Positions 41,402 to 50,702 are shown, counted from the stretch's first letter. The stretch: DNA of 51,756 nucleotides from Lachnospiraceae bacterium (GCA_017511045.1 JAFWLM010000077.1:1-51756), one strand, 5' to 3'. Translations and numbers: made by a program. Notes: a model not told the origin generated them from the letters alone.

Positions 41402-42436
41402 TTAAAAGCTGATAGAAAAAAGTTTTCTGCTCAGCGCAAGCGTTACCTGCGGATATTTTGTTTTTTTGATCAGGAGTTCTCCGCCTTCCGCTACAGCTGC
41501 TCTCTCACAGACACCTGAAACTCCGGTCACACTTTCTACGAACTCCGATTCAGAGAACTCGCCTTCAAGGGCAGAAAGCTGTTCCGCAGAATATGTGTGG
41601 AAAGGAATCTTATGTTTTTGAGCAAAGGCTAAAAGTCCCTCTTCATTTGCCTTAAGATCAATGCTGGAAAGAACTGCTACAGAGCGAAGATCAAATTCAT
41701 GTTCGCTCATAAACTCTGATACTGCAGTCTCGATCATATCCTGAGGAGTCTCTTTTCGGCAGCCGATACCAAGTGTAAGGTCTGGCACAAGAAGTTTTAG
41801 GCAGCGGTCATTTCCCTTTTCTTTTTTCTGATCCGTTACATGGATATACATCATATCTTCCTGTCCGGTATATGGGACAATGCCCTCCGGCAGTTCTCCC
41901 CCGATCGGATAATCCGAAAGAATTCCAACCTTTTTCCCGGAAAGAATCTCAACGGAAATAAATTTCGCGGTCTTCCAGTTTGCAACAATAAGGCCATTCT
42001 CTCTTGCAAAAACATCAACAGCAAATTTGCCTTCCAGGTCCGATGCGGTTGTGATCACAGGATCCGCCCCGGTCATCGCTGCAAGCATATGGGTATAGGC
42101 ATTTGCACCACCTGCATGGCCTGAAAGAAGCGAGATACAATGTCTTGCCTGATCGTCCATAACCAGCACAGCAGGGTCAACGGATTTATGTTTTAGCACA
42201 GGCGCAATCGCGCGGACCGCAATTCCTGTTGCGCAGATAAAAAGCAAAACCTCGTACTCTGTAAAATGCTCCCTTACATAGTCTTCCATCTTACCTTCCA
42301 AAGAAAGCTCCGGAAGCATCTTCGTTTTTACAATATGACGGGCATGAATCGAAGGGTCATGAAGAAGCCATTCTTCTTTGACCCTTTCCCCGAGTTCATA
42401 TCCGTTTTTACTGCAGGAGATGATCAATACTTCCAT
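41402..42436 (-). CDS. cbiG: Cobalt-precorrin-5A hydrolase CbiG
   Basis: CbiG opens the delta-lactone of cobalt-precorrin-5A, losing acetaldehyde. I start it at ATG 42436 (MEVLIISCSKNGYELGE; 344 aa). The open frame back to 42490 overlaps the end of cbiF and its extra 18 residues are not family-like. The N-terminal and central part has LLFICATGIAVRAIAPVLKHKSVDPAVLVMDD (in parts: FICATGIAVRAIAP, KHKSVDPAVLVMD) and CISLLSGHAGGANAYT. The C-terminal domain has LGIGCRKETPQDMIETA and ALSRKLF at the end. The ribosome site is weak, consistent with coupling to cbiF 7 nt upstream. Confidence 0.93.
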   Translation of the reverse strand: MEVLIISCSKNGYELGERVKEEWLLHDPSIHARHIVKTKMLPELSLEGKMEDYVREHFTEYEVLLFICATGIAVRAIAPVLKHKSVDPAVLVMDDQARHCISLLSGHAGGANAYTHMLAAMTGADPVITTASDLEGKFAVDVFARENGLIVANWKTAKFISVEILSGKKVGILSDYPIGGELPEGIVPYTGQEDMMYIHVTDQKKEKGNDRCLKLLVPDLTLGIGCRKETPQDMIETAVSEFMSEHEFDLRSVAVLSSIDLKANEEGLLAFAQKHKIPFHTYSAEQLSALEGEFSESEFVESVTGVSGVCERAAVAEGGELLIKKTKYPQVTLALSRKLFSISF

Positions 42437-42443
42437 ATTAGTT

Positions 42444-43202
42444 TTATTTTTCCGTTGCCTCTCTGAACTCTGTAGAGAACGTCGGATCATATAATTTCGA
42501 AAGTTTATAGTCGCTGTTCAATACATGACCAACAACGATCATTGCCGTCTTTGTGATGCTTTCTTTCTTCATATCTTCCGGCAGATTCTCAAGCGTTGTA
42601 TGCAGGATCCTCTGATCCGGCCAGGTTGCTTTATACACAACAGCAACCGGAGTCGTCGGCTCATATCCACCTTCGATCAGATCAACCTTTACTTTGTCTG
42701 CAAGGGACGAAGAAAGGAACAGCAGCATGGTTGCCTTATGGCAAGCCATGGACTTGAGGCTCTCTTTTTCCGGAACTTCCGTTCTTCCTTCTGCACGGGT
42801 GATGATGATCGTCTGGGAAACATCCGGAAGTGTGTATTCCACTTTCAGGGCAGATGCAACACCCGACATGGAGCTTACGCCCGGGCAGACATCATATTCA
42901 ATATTCTTGGTATCAAGACCATCCATCTGCTCTTTGATCGCGCCATAGATGGACGGATCTCCTGTATGAAGACGCACGGTCATAAGACCTTTTTCTTCAG
43001 CTTCGAAGATTACATTCAAAACTTCATCAAGCGTCATGTACGCGCTGTCGTAAATCTTGCAGCCTTCTTTTGCATTCTTTAAAAGTCCCGGATTGACCAG
43101 ACTCCCTGCATAAATAATAATATCCGCTTCCTGAAGAAGTCTCTGTCCTCTGACGGTGATCAGATCTTCAGCTCCAGGGCCAGCGCCCACAAAATGTACC
43201 AT
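42444..43202 (-). CDS. cbiF: Cobalt-precorrin-4 C11-methyltransferase
   Basis: 252-aa CbiF/CobM methyltransferase. Start chosen at ATG 43202 (MVHFVGAGPGAEDLITVRG) with GGAGG 8 nt upstream; a TTG at 43217 lies inside that ribosome site. Landmarks are ADIIIYAGSLVNPGLL, VRLHTGDPSIYGAIKEQM, VCPGVSSMSGVASALKVEYT, ITRAEGRTEVPEKESL and VAVVYKATWPDQRILHTTL, all typical of CbiF (the HTGDPSIYGA core especially). It stands between cbiD (21 nt) and cbiG (7 nt), in pathway neighbourhood. Confidence 0.95.
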   Translation of the reverse strand: MVHFVGAGPGAEDLITVRGQRLLQEADIIIYAGSLVNPGLLKNAKEGCKIYDSAYMTLDEVLNVIFEAEEKGLMTVRLHTGDPSIYGAIKEQMDGLDTKNIEYDVCPGVSSMSGVASALKVEYTLPDVSQTIIITRAEGRTEVPEKESLKSMACHKATMLLFLSSSLADKVKVDLIEGGYEPTTPVAVVYKATWPDQRILHTTLENLPEDMKKESITKTAMIVVGHVLNSDYKLSKLYDPTFSTEFREATEK

Positions 43203-43223
43203 GTTGTTTTCCTCCAAATATAT

Positions 43224-44408
43224 CTAATTCTTTTCTTTCTCTTCTGCTTTTACCGCTTCAAGGATTTCCTCTGCCAAAGAGGTCTGTCCCAAAAGCCCGT
43301 ATTTTTCTGAGAACATATAGACGCCTGTCTTCATGCTCTCTCCTGCCCGCATGCTGACATATTTTTCCACACGCTCCATGATTCTTGTCATGACCGGTTT
43401 GATCAGATCTTCCTGATCCAAATATTTCAGCATCTCCTCGGTCGTGATACAGCCCTCCAGAGTTACAAGCAGTTCTTTCGATGCGCCGCACATTGCCGCG
43501 TTTGCTGCAATGATCTCCCATCTGCAGTCCGCAGTGTGGGAATGCGTATTCATAATGCCTGCCGAAAGTTTTGCGATCTTTCCGATATTTCCGACAAGCA
43601 GAAACTGTTTAAATTCATAGGATACGGCAAGGTCGATCGTTTCTCCCATAAAGTTGCTGCACTTGATGGAAGCGGAAAGATCCATGCCGAGATAATCCGT
43701 AACATAACCCTGTCCATAGTTGCCCGGCGTTACAAGCAGCGTCTCATGCCCTAAGCCTTTTCTTTGGCGGATCAGAGTCTCCGTCGTGTCCACGATCGCT
43801 TTATCGCTCATCGGCTCAATGATGCCACTGGTTCCTAAAACAGAAATTCCGTTTTCGATTCCAAGACGCGGATTAAAGGTCTTCTTTGCAAGTGTCCTTC
43901 CTTCCGGAATATGGACCGTGATCAGGAAGCAGCCATGCTCGTCCGCAGAATCTAAAACATCAGCGACTGCCTGGAAGATCATGCTTCGCGGAACTTCATT
44001 GATCGCCGCATAGCCGACCGGCTGCGTAAGCCCGGGTTTTGTAACTCTGCCGACGCCTTCGCCGCCGTCTAAATAAAGATTTGGATACAGCTCGCTGTGA
44101 AAAGCAAATTCCGGAATTTCATTTTCGGATGCTCTTCTGACCGAAGTATGAATATAGGTACCATGCGTGACATCCGGATCGTCTCCGGAGTCTTTCTTGA
44201 TGCGGTACTCTGCCTTTTCTTTGCTGTCTTCAACCAGCTCGACAGGGAAAGTCACTCGGATTCCCTTCGGTGTCATCAGCGAACTTTCACTGACAGGACC
44301 ATAGCCCATAAGATGCAAAGTGGCTGCGCGAGCCGTTAAAGCTGCGCAGCTGCCAGTGGTAATTCCCAGCGCCATCTTCTTTTGGTTTTTATAAATGTAT
44401 TGGTCCAT
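43224..44408 (-). CDS. cbiD: Cobalt-precorrin-5B C1-methyltransferase CbiD
   Basis: 394-aa CbiD, the C1 methyltransferase specific to the oxygen-independent route and not found in the aerobic pathway. Landmarks are LGITTGSCAALTARAATLHL, VTHGTYIHTSVRR, GEGVGRVTKPGLTQPVG, AIDEVPR-like AAINEVPRSMI, NPRLGIENGISVLGTSGIIEPMSDKA, with LVTPGNYGQGYV and CSNFMGETID. Complete length. It is the first cbi gene after the transporter genes (64-nt gap); the ribosome site is poor (AAAGAAAAAA). Its presence fixes the pathway type as anaerobic. Confidence 0.96.
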   Translation of the reverse strand: MDQYIYKNQKKMALGITTGSCAALTARAATLHLMGYGPVSESSLMTPKGIRVTFPVELVEDSKEKAEYRIKKDSGDDPDVTHGTYIHTSVRRASENEIPEFAFHSELYPNLYLDGGEGVGRVTKPGLTQPVGYAAINEVPRSMIFQAVADVLDSADEHGCFLITVHIPEGRTLAKKTFNPRLGIENGISVLGTSGIIEPMSDKAIVDTTETLIRQRKGLGHETLLVTPGNYGQGYVTDYLGMDLSASIKCSNFMGETIDLAVSYEFKQFLLVGNIGKIAKLSAGIMNTHSHTADCRWEIIAANAAMCGASKELLVTLEGCITTEEMLKYLDQEDLIKPVMTRIMERVEKYVSMRAGESMKTGVYMFSEKYGLLGQTSLAEEILEAVKAEEKEKN

Positions 44409-44472
44409 TTTTTTCTTTTACCGAAAGTTTATTTTGTTGTTTAAATGTTCAGTAATTTTACAGGCTGTCTAA

Positions 44473-45573
44473 CTAATTATTATAAAGCTTTCCGGCCTGC
44501 TTTGCATAGTCTAAAATCTCCTGAATACCTTGATTGTATTCCCCGATTTCAACGCCTGCATTGATCACTCGGCTACACTTATCGATCGCTGCCTTTGCCT
44601 TTTGAACGCTCTCTTCACTGATTGCGCAAAACGGCTTTTCTTCGATGATCTCAGATGCCAACTGTTTTGCAAGTTCGTAGTCCAGATCATTGGTATATAA
44701 AATGCCTGCGATGAACGCTGCATTTTCTTTTTGCAGTTTTCTGAAGACCGGGATTCCTTTGCCGCATGATGAGATAACAAACGTATCCGGTTCTCCCTTC
44801 GGCCGCGGAAGTTCGATGCTTCCGTACAGCGGATCGTAGCTTCCATTATCGATGGAATACAGATCTCTGATGTTATCGTAAGTGAAAATATTTTCCGGCT
44901 CTCCAAAGAGTGAGATGTGGTCACCCTTAACGCAGATAACTTTATCTGAAATCTTCTGTGCAAGATCGATCTCATGCAAGGACATGATGACTGTGATGTT
45001 TTTCTCTTTTGCCATGCTGCGGAGGATCGCAAGCAGCTCCAACTTATGTTTGATATCCAGGAAGGAGGTTGGCTCATCAAGCAGGATGATCTCCGGCTGC
45101 TGGCAGAGTGCTCTTGCTAAAAGAATTCTCTGGCGCTGTCCATCACTGATGGCATCAAAGTTCTTGGAACCAAGCTCCACCGCATGCACTCTCTTCAAGG
45201 ACTCTTCTACGATATCTTCATCTTCTTTCGACAAAATGCCGAGACGTCCCGTGTACGGATAACGTCCGGTTGCAACGATTTCGTAGCAGGTCATATACTC
45301 CGTCTTGATCCGCTCAGTCAGCATGACCGCCATCTTCTTGGAAAGATCGCGGAAGGTCATGTCGCGGATCTCGTTGTTTTCCAAGGTGACGCAGCCTGCA
45401 AGAAGCTCTAAGTTTCTTGAAATACTCTTGAGAATGGTAGACTTGCCGGAGCCGTTCGGTCCGATAAGAGTGATGATCTCACCTTTATTGATTCCGATTT
45501 CAATATCTTTGATCAGGGGCTTTTTGTTATAGCCGACTGTCATATTATTCATGTGAAAATAGTAATCAGCCAT
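44473..45573 (-). CDS. ABC transporter ATPase, FecE/BtuD family, with C-terminal extension (probable corrinoid uptake)
   Basis: 366-aa ATPase. Residues 1-250 are a normal FecE/BtuD domain: Walker A LIGPNGSGKSTILKSI, Q-loop region MLTERIKTEYMT, signature DAISDGQRQRILLARAL (ISDGQ instead of LSGGQ), Walker B IILLDEPTSFLD and switch MSLHEIDLA. Residues about 255-366 are an extra domain (DTFVISSCGKGIPVFRKLQ, AAFIAGILYTNDLDYELAKQL) of unknown job, possibly regulatory. It starts 2 nt after the permease gene. Linkage to the binding protein, permease and cbi genes suggests corrinoid import; heme or siderophore transport cannot be excluded, since the family covers all three. Confidence 0.88.
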   Translation of the reverse strand: MADYYFHMNNMTVGYNKKPLIKDIEIGINKGEIITLIGPNGSGKSTILKSISRNLELLAGCVTLENNEIRDMTFRDLSKKMAVMLTERIKTEYMTCYEIVATGRYPYTGRLGILSKEDEDIVEESLKRVHAVELGSKNFDAISDGQRQRILLARALCQQPEIILLDEPTSFLDIKHKLELLAILRSMAKEKNITVIMSLHEIDLAQKISDKVICVKGDHISLFGEPENIFTYDNIRDLYSIDNGSYDPLYGSIELPRPKGEPDTFVISSCGKGIPVFRKLQKENAAFIAGILYTNDLDYELAKQLASEIIEEKPFCAISEESVQKAKAAIDKCSRVINAGVEIGEYNQGIQEILDYAKQAGKLYNN

Positions 45574-45575
45574 GT

Positions 45576-46643
45576 TTAATTCCCCCTCTTCTTCTGCAAC
45601 ATCATAAAGATTACGACCGGCGCACCAAAGATGGATGTGACCGTACTGATATTCAGCTCTAACGGTGCGAATGCCATTCTAGCGATCAGGTCGCAGACCG
45701 TACAGAATACCGCGCCTCCAAGGAAGGTCGCAGGTATAACGACGATCGGTTTTGATGTGTTTAATAAACGTTTGATCAGGAACGGAACCGCGATACCGAC
45801 AAAAGAGATCGGACCTGCAAATGCGGTTACGCATGCAGAGAAAACGCTCGATACCAGAATCAACAGAACACGGAAGGTTTTGATATTAACGCCCATGCTC
45901 TGTGCATAAGCCTCGCCAAGCTGATATGCACTGATCGGTTTTGACATTAAGAAAGTCAGCACTAAACATATGCCGGTAATGATCACTGCCACCTGAACAT
46001 TGTCCCAACTCATGCCGGAAAAACTTCCAAGGGACCATCCACGAAGGTTAACGATATCAGAATCTTCTGCGAAAGTGACGATGAAATCTGTCACCGCAGA
46101 ACAGATATAGCCGATCATAATACCGCCGACAAGCAGCGTTCCCATATGATGCACCCGCCTTGAAATCAGGATAATAAAGAGGGTTGCGATCATCGATCCG
46201 ATGAACGCGGCACCAATCAATACGTAAGAGGAAACTGCTGCAAAGTGCTGCAGGAAATAGATCATCGTAAGCGCAACGACCATCTTCGCGCCAGAAGAAA
46301 TACCAAGTACGAACGGACCTGCAATCGGGTTGTTAAAGAAGGTCTGCAGCAGGAAACCGGAAAGCGAAAGTCCTCCGCCTAAAATGGCAGCCATGAGGAT
46401 ACGAGGAAGACGGATTTTCCAAATGATGTTATATTCCGTTCCGACACCGTTTCCGCCACTGAAGATGATCTTTAAAATCTGCCCAACAGAAATGTGCACG
46501 TTACCTGTGTTGATGTTAAGAATGATTACCACGAACAGCGCAGCAAGCAGGACGATAAAAACGGCTGTATAACGCGTCCGCCGTTTGAAGTTCTCGTTCC
46601 GGAAAGTGCCGACTGCCGGCTGTTCTCCTTTGTTCTTGCTCAT
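45576..46643 (-). CDS. ABC transporter permease, FecCD/BtuC family (probable corrinoid uptake)
   Basis: 355-aa permease with about ten hydrophobic segments and family motifs GTEYNIIWKIRLPRILMAAILGGGLSLSGFLLQ (in parts: WKIRLPRILMA, GGGLSLSGFLLQTFF), NNPIAGPFVLGISSGA, LVGGIMIGYICSAVT, GWSLGSFSGMSWD and AFAGPISFVGIAVPFLIKRLL. Start taken at ATG 46643 (MSKNKGEQPAV), where GGGAG lies 6 nt upstream; GTG 46667 is a less likely start. It forms the membrane channel with the ATPase at 44473. The gene is separated from the binding-protein gene by a perfect 15-bp hairpin (46669-46706). Confidence 0.92.
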   Translation of the reverse strand: MSKNKGEQPAVGTFRNENFKRRTRYTAVFIVLLAALFVVIILNINTGNVHISVGQILKIIFSGGNGVGTEYNIIWKIRLPRILMAAILGGGLSLSGFLLQTFFNNPIAGPFVLGISSGAKMVVALTMIYFLQHFAAVSSYVLIGAAFIGSMIATLFIILISRRVHHMGTLLVGGIMIGYICSAVTDFIVTFAEDSDIVNLRGWSLGSFSGMSWDNVQVAVIITGICLVLTFLMSKPISAYQLGEAYAQSMGVNIKTFRVLLILVSSVFSACVTAFAGPISFVGIAVPFLIKRLLNTSKPIVVIPATFLGGAVFCTVCDLIARMAFAPLELNISTVTSIFGAPVVIFMMLQKKRGN

Positions 46644-46668
46644 AAAAACTCCCGTTAAAATACGCACT

Positions 46669-46706
46669 TTCGGCTAATCATATTTTTGAGGATATGATTA
46701 GCCGAA
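46669..46706 (-). repeat. Intercistronic hairpin between binding protein and permease genes
   Basis: Perfect 15-bp inverted repeat (TTCGGCTAATCATAT at 46669-46683 with its complement at 46692-46706, 8-nt loop). No U-run follows on the leftward transcript, so it is not a terminator. In transporter operons such hairpins protect the upstream binding-protein mRNA and raise its level over the permease; that role is inferred. Confidence 0.75.
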
Positions 46707-46763
46707 TCAGTCAATTTAGTTATGCCAATTATATCAGAATCCACAGTTGAATTCTGTTACTAA

Positions 46764-47999
46764 TTACTGTACTTTTGTAATAAATGTCATGCTACTTTCA
46801 TCACCGTCTGTGACCATGTGATTGATATCCAGAATGAACTCTCCAACAATATCGGTTGCCTGATACATGTTGTTACCCGTGCACCAAACATTTCCTTCTT
46901 TGACGGCTTTAAAATCCTTGAAGAGTTCGCTCAAAGCATATAGCTCATCCATAGATTTAATCGGCTCTGCAATCGTGCCATTATAAACCAGGTAATCAGC
47001 ATCAACTGCAGTCGCATAGAATTCTTCCATTGAAATGTTAAGCGTGGAACTTGTGTCGGAATTTGTAGCTATATCCCGGAATGCATAACGTGCTCCGCCG
47101 AGTTCAACCATCGTTGCAATATAATCTTTCGGGCTTCTGATCTGAACAGTTCCATCTGTTTTGACATTGAAAACTGCGACTGTCTTTTCTGTGTTTTTGA
47201 AATTCTCCATATCTTTTACGATCTGGGATTTCTCAGCAAACATCGTCTCTGCAGCTTCTTCTTTGTCATACATTGCACCATAAAGCTTGACCCACTCTGT
47301 TCTTCCGAGCGGATGAGATTCATAGCTTGCCCTGTCTATGAAGACCGGAATATCCATCTTCTCGATCATCTCCTGAACCTTAGGAGTATGCAGAATCATG
47401 GTTGATTCGATCGCAAGATTGCACCCGCTATCAATTAAAAGTTCATAATCCGGCTCGCTGTATTTTCCGGCATAGACCATCTGACCATTGTTCACCATTT
47501 CTGCCGCTTCCGGAATAAACCAGCCGGATGCATTCGTTCCCGTCAGGGTGACATAGTTTCCCGCATCGATTGCCAGGATCAGCGCCATTGCAGAAGTTGC
47601 TGCCAGATAGGTGTGATCCAAAGGCGCCTGAAGGATAAACAAATCTCCGGTTTCCGCCGGAGCCTCTTTTCCTTCCGGAACTAAAAGGTACTGTCTCCCA
47701 TCACTGACACTTAATACCTTAAAGCCATCGGAATAATAGAATACATCAAACTCTGTGGCATATTCTTTTTCCATGGTGGACTCTAAAGTTAAGCCGGCGA
47801 TTTCAGGAGCCGGTTTGAGTGTGCCGGAAGAACTCTTTGATCCTTCACCAGAATTATCCGAAGCAGCAGTGCTTTCTTCATTTTGAGCTCCGCTTCCAGC
47901 CGGCTGTTTCTCTGAACTACCACAAGCTGTAAGAACCAGACACATCGCAAGTAACACTGCCATGCATAATACTAATATTTTTGCGTTTTTTTTCTTCAT
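46764..47999 (-). CDS. Substrate-binding lipoprotein of the corrinoid-type ABC transporter
   Basis: 411-aa lipoprotein: signal peptide with lipobox LTAC (Cys near residue 26), then a Ser/Gly/Glu-rich tether. From about residue 65 comes a class III (BtuF/FecB/TroA-like) binding fold. The N-lobe has PEIAGLTLESTMEKEYATEF, LLVPEGKEAP and LIDSGCNLAIESTMIL (CNLAIES near the hinge), then IPVFIDRASYESHPLGRTEW. The C-lobe has KTVAVFNVKTDGTVQIRSP, MVELGGARYAF, and GNVWCTGNNMYQATD. It would hand its ligand to the permease at 45576. Gene order with cbi genes suggests a corrinoid; the fold alone does not prove it. It is similar over its N-lobe to the C-terminus of the 862-aa protein encoded just upstream. 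Confidence 0.88.
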   Translation of the reverse strand: MKKKNAKILVLCMAVLLAMCLVLTACGSSEKQPAGSGAQNEESTAASDNSGEGSKSSSGTLKPAPEIAGLTLESTMEKEYATEFDVFYYSDGFKVLSVSDGRQYLLVPEGKEAPAETGDLFILQAPLDHTYLAATSAMALILAIDAGNYVTLTGTNASGWFIPEAAEMVNNGQMVYAGKYSEPDYELLIDSGCNLAIESTMILHTPKVQEMIEKMDIPVFIDRASYESHPLGRTEWVKLYGAMYDKEEAAETMFAEKSQIVKDMENFKNTEKTVAVFNVKTDGTVQIRSPKDYIATMVELGGARYAFRDIATNSDTSSTLNISMEEFYATAVDADYLVYNGTIAEPIKSMDELYALSELFKDFKAVKEGNVWCTGNNMYQATDIVGEFILDINHMVTDGDESSMTFITKVQ

Positions 48000-48062
48000 G
48001 TTTCCCCTTTAACTTTGGATTAGTTATTTGTTTATTATATTGTATTTGTTTGATGGCTGCAT

Positions 48063-50651
48063 TTATTTTTTTATCATATTAAATGCATCTTTCGCTTCCT
48101 GCTCACAGCCAAAAAGAATTCCGTAAACCTTCAGCCATTCAGCTTTTGCATTGTCTGTCTTTTCATACGCAGCACGGTCAACAATTACTGCAATATCAAG
48201 ATTCGCGAGATCCTCTGCAACGCTGTTAAAGTTCTCTCTTTCCTTTTTATCTTGTACGCTGTCTTCCGGCAGAAGCACTACATCACACTTACTCTTTACA
48301 AGTGCTTTAAAATCCAGATCTTTGTAATCACCTGCCGCCTGAATCTCTGTATTATCCTTATCTTCTTCAGGCTGGCTTTTAATAAGATTATCGACTTTCA
48401 GATCTTTCATTGTGTCCGTTATCTCCTTATCGCCAGAATAAACATTCTCAACCGGCAAGGTGATAACAATGGTCTCTTTATCAAGGCCTGCAGGGATTTC
48501 GACATCCTCCGGTACGAGCAGATATTTGATTACATTGCCCTTGTACAGTTCCGCCTGTGCTTCAGCTTTGCTTGCAACAAGCGTGATCTCCATACCGGTT
48601 TCTTCGTCTATAACCGTTTTCACGGTGTCTTCTTCGGGCTCTTCCTGAGCTTCCTCTTCTATGATATCCTCAGTATCGGTGCTGGTCTGCTCGTCATTAT
48701 CGTCATCTTTCTGGTCTTCTTTACGAAGACGCATATCAACTTCTAAAAGACGAATACCGTCCGAATAATTGAACACCTTAAAATATTCAGCATATTCAAT
48801 TTCTTCTTCATCCTGAAATTCAAGACCTGCGATGACAGGGGCTTCTTTATCCAATTCTGTGTTAGAAGTTAATGCACTTCCCTTCTGTGCATCAGCACCA
48901 GCAATATAAACAAATATTGTATATGCTATTTCATGGGCTGCATTCATCTTTGTTGTCATAGCCAGGATCGTGTTATTTTTATTCAGCTCAACCGGAATGG
49001 TAACAATGGAAGTGCCTCCGCTTTGCGTACAATAATACTTGCCTCCGCTCGCTTTTACATATCCCATTTCAGTTGATCCTGATTTGGTGTTTCTGAATAC
49101 GATCGTTGCATAGGCTTTTCCGCCTTTGACTTCAACTTTAGTACAGGTGATAGCAATTTTACCGGTTCCACCGGAGAAGGAGAACTTGTCAGGAGTATAA
49201 ACACCGTCAGCTAAGCTGGTAGAATTATCTACTGCTCCAGTAGAACCACCTGTTGTATCTTCATAATCCTTTTTATCTCCACTGTTTCCTCCCGGTGTCG
49301 GAGTTGGTGTTGACGGTTTAGTACCATCATCAGAAGAATCATCTTCTTTGACTTCATCGATAACTAAGGTTCCGTTTTCTTCATTGATTGTCAGTTTTCT
49401 CTCATACCACTCATTCTTTCTAACCGAATGGAAAGAAAAAGTCACTGTGGAACCAATGATTGTCTGCATTGTTTCCGGCTGGCCAAAGATTTCAACCCAT
49501 CTAACCGGAATGGTAAATGTTCTTCCATTGATATCATAAACTGCTTCTGAAGTTGGTGCTTCTTCTTTTGTTCCGTAGCAGACTTTATCAAAAGAGTCGC
49601 TTCCCATTGTCAGCAGAAGATTTGATTTATAGTTATTGGAGTTCGGTCCACCAACAGTTTCCAAAACTGCAGTTTCGGGTTTGAACATATCTACATTGTT
49701 CGTGATAGACAAAAGCTGGTTGCTGTTGTAATCATCTGTAACAAGGGTTTGGGCATCGATATCCAAAACAAATTGTCTTGGATAGAATGCTCTTTCTACA
49801 ACATTTTCTCCCTTCCGATACTTTTCCACGTAGCTATTTGAGATTGCAACGATAGGAATATATGATTCTCCAGAGCTCACAGGAATAGAGAACTCCCATT
49901 TCCCCTCAGTGTTTACTGCTCCATGAATCCAATTACCTTCGTTTGCTCCGTTTGCAGCCGCCTGCTCATAGGTTCCTTTAAAAAGTTCATGGTATCCAGA
50001 GCCAGAAAGAGCAACAACCAATGTTGTTTGCTTATCTACTGTTTCCAGATAAGCAGATTCCGCTTTAAACATACCCGTATTATTCGTTATGCTTAACTGT
50101 ATTTTTCCGTCTTCAACCGGCTTCTCAACAAGCGCAGCAATTGCATCTTCGATCGCTTTCGCCATTGCATCAACTGCCGTCTGTTCGCTTGCAACTTTAT
50201 CTCTTACAACTGCCGCCTGAGCTTCCTTTAAAGTGGCAACGCTCTCATCCGTGTAGATACTTAAATCAGCAGGGATCTTTGCAATGGCCGCATCAACAGC
50301 CGTGTAGTCTGCAAGTTCATTGTCTTCTGACTGATTGTCTGAAGACAACAAAGTAGTTTCTTGAACGCCAGACGCTAGTCCAACTCTGTTATACTCCGTA
50401 TTATCTATACCCTGATCTGAATCAACTGATTCGCCTTTCGGCTCTTCAACTGGTTCAACCATCTCATTTTTCTCCGCAGTAACGTCTTCCTGTTGAGGCA
50501 AAATATTATCTTCGGGAGTGATTATTTCGCCCGTTCCGATTTCCGCTGTTACAGTTTGCTCCTCGTCTGCAGCAAATCCTATAATCGGAAACAGGGAAAC
50601 GATCATACTTACCGCAAGCGTCATGGATAGCACTTTAATTAACCGTTTCAT
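48063..50651 (-). CDS. Secreted multidomain protein ending in half of a BtuF-like binding protein (candidate surface corrinoid-capture protein)
   Basis: 862-aa exported protein, not a known named family as a whole. Order seen: signal peptide 1-28 (ends GFAADEE); acidic linker to about 115; one FIVAR-like three-helix module (about 116-178, with TAVDAMAKAIEDAIAAL). Two tandem related domains follow (about 184-310 and 313-440), each opening SITNNxxMFKxE and carrying Tyr/Trp-rich strands, then a Thr/Pro/Gly linker. A third beta domain (about 483-600) holds FSFSGGTGKIAITCTKVEV and AMTTKMNAAHEIAYTIFV. The last 250 residues resemble the N-lobe of the 411-aa binding protein (APVIAGLEF, KVFNYSDGIRLLEV, IAVIVDRAAYE, AEWLKVYG) but carry an acidic Asp/Glu insert and stop where the C-lobe should begin. 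No lipobox, sortase signal or terminal membrane helix was seen. It lies 63 nt upstream of the binding-protein gene, so both are probably co-transcribed. Confidence 0.8.
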   Translation of the reverse strand: MKRLIKVLSMTLAVSMIVSLFPIIGFAADEEQTVTAEIGTGEIITPEDNILPQQEDVTAEKNEMVEPVEEPKGESVDSDQGIDNTEYNRVGLASGVQETTLLSSDNQSEDNELADYTAVDAAIAKIPADLSIYTDESVATLKEAQAAVVRDKVASEQTAVDAMAKAIEDAIAALVEKPVEDGKIQLSITNNTGMFKAESAYLETVDKQTTLVVALSGSGYHELFKGTYEQAAANGANEGNWIHGAVNTEGKWEFSIPVSSGESYIPIVAISNSYVEKYRKGENVVERAFYPRQFVLDIDAQTLVTDDYNSNQLLSITNNVDMFKPETAVLETVGGPNSNNYKSNLLLTMGSDSFDKVCYGTKEEAPTSEAVYDINGRTFTIPVRWVEIFGQPETMQTIIGSTVTFSFHSVRKNEWYERKLTINEENGTLVIDEVKEDDSSDDGTKPSTPTPTPGGNSGDKKDYEDTTGGSTGAVDNSTSLADGVYTPDKFSFSGGTGKIAITCTKVEVKGGKAYATIVFRNTKSGSTEMGYVKASGGKYYCTQSGGTSIVTIPVELNKNNTILAMTTKMNAAHEIAYTIFVYIAGADAQKGSALTSNTELDKEAPVIAGLEFQDEEEIEYAEYFKVFNYSDGIRLLEVDMRLRKEDQKDDDNDEQTSTDTEDIIEEEAQEEPEEDTVKTVIDEETGMEITLVASKAEAQAELYKGNVIKYLLVPEDVEIPAGLDKETIVITLPVENVYSGDKEITDTMKDLKVDNLIKSQPEEDKDNTEIQAAGDYKDLDFKALVKSKCDVVLLPEDSVQDKKERENFNSVAEDLANLDIAVIVDRAAYEKTDNAKAEWLKVYGILFGCEQEAKDAFNMIKK

Positions 50652-50702
50652 TGTGTTCCTCCAATAAAAATAGTCTTAATTCTTTCTCTTTTTTAATGCC
50701 CG

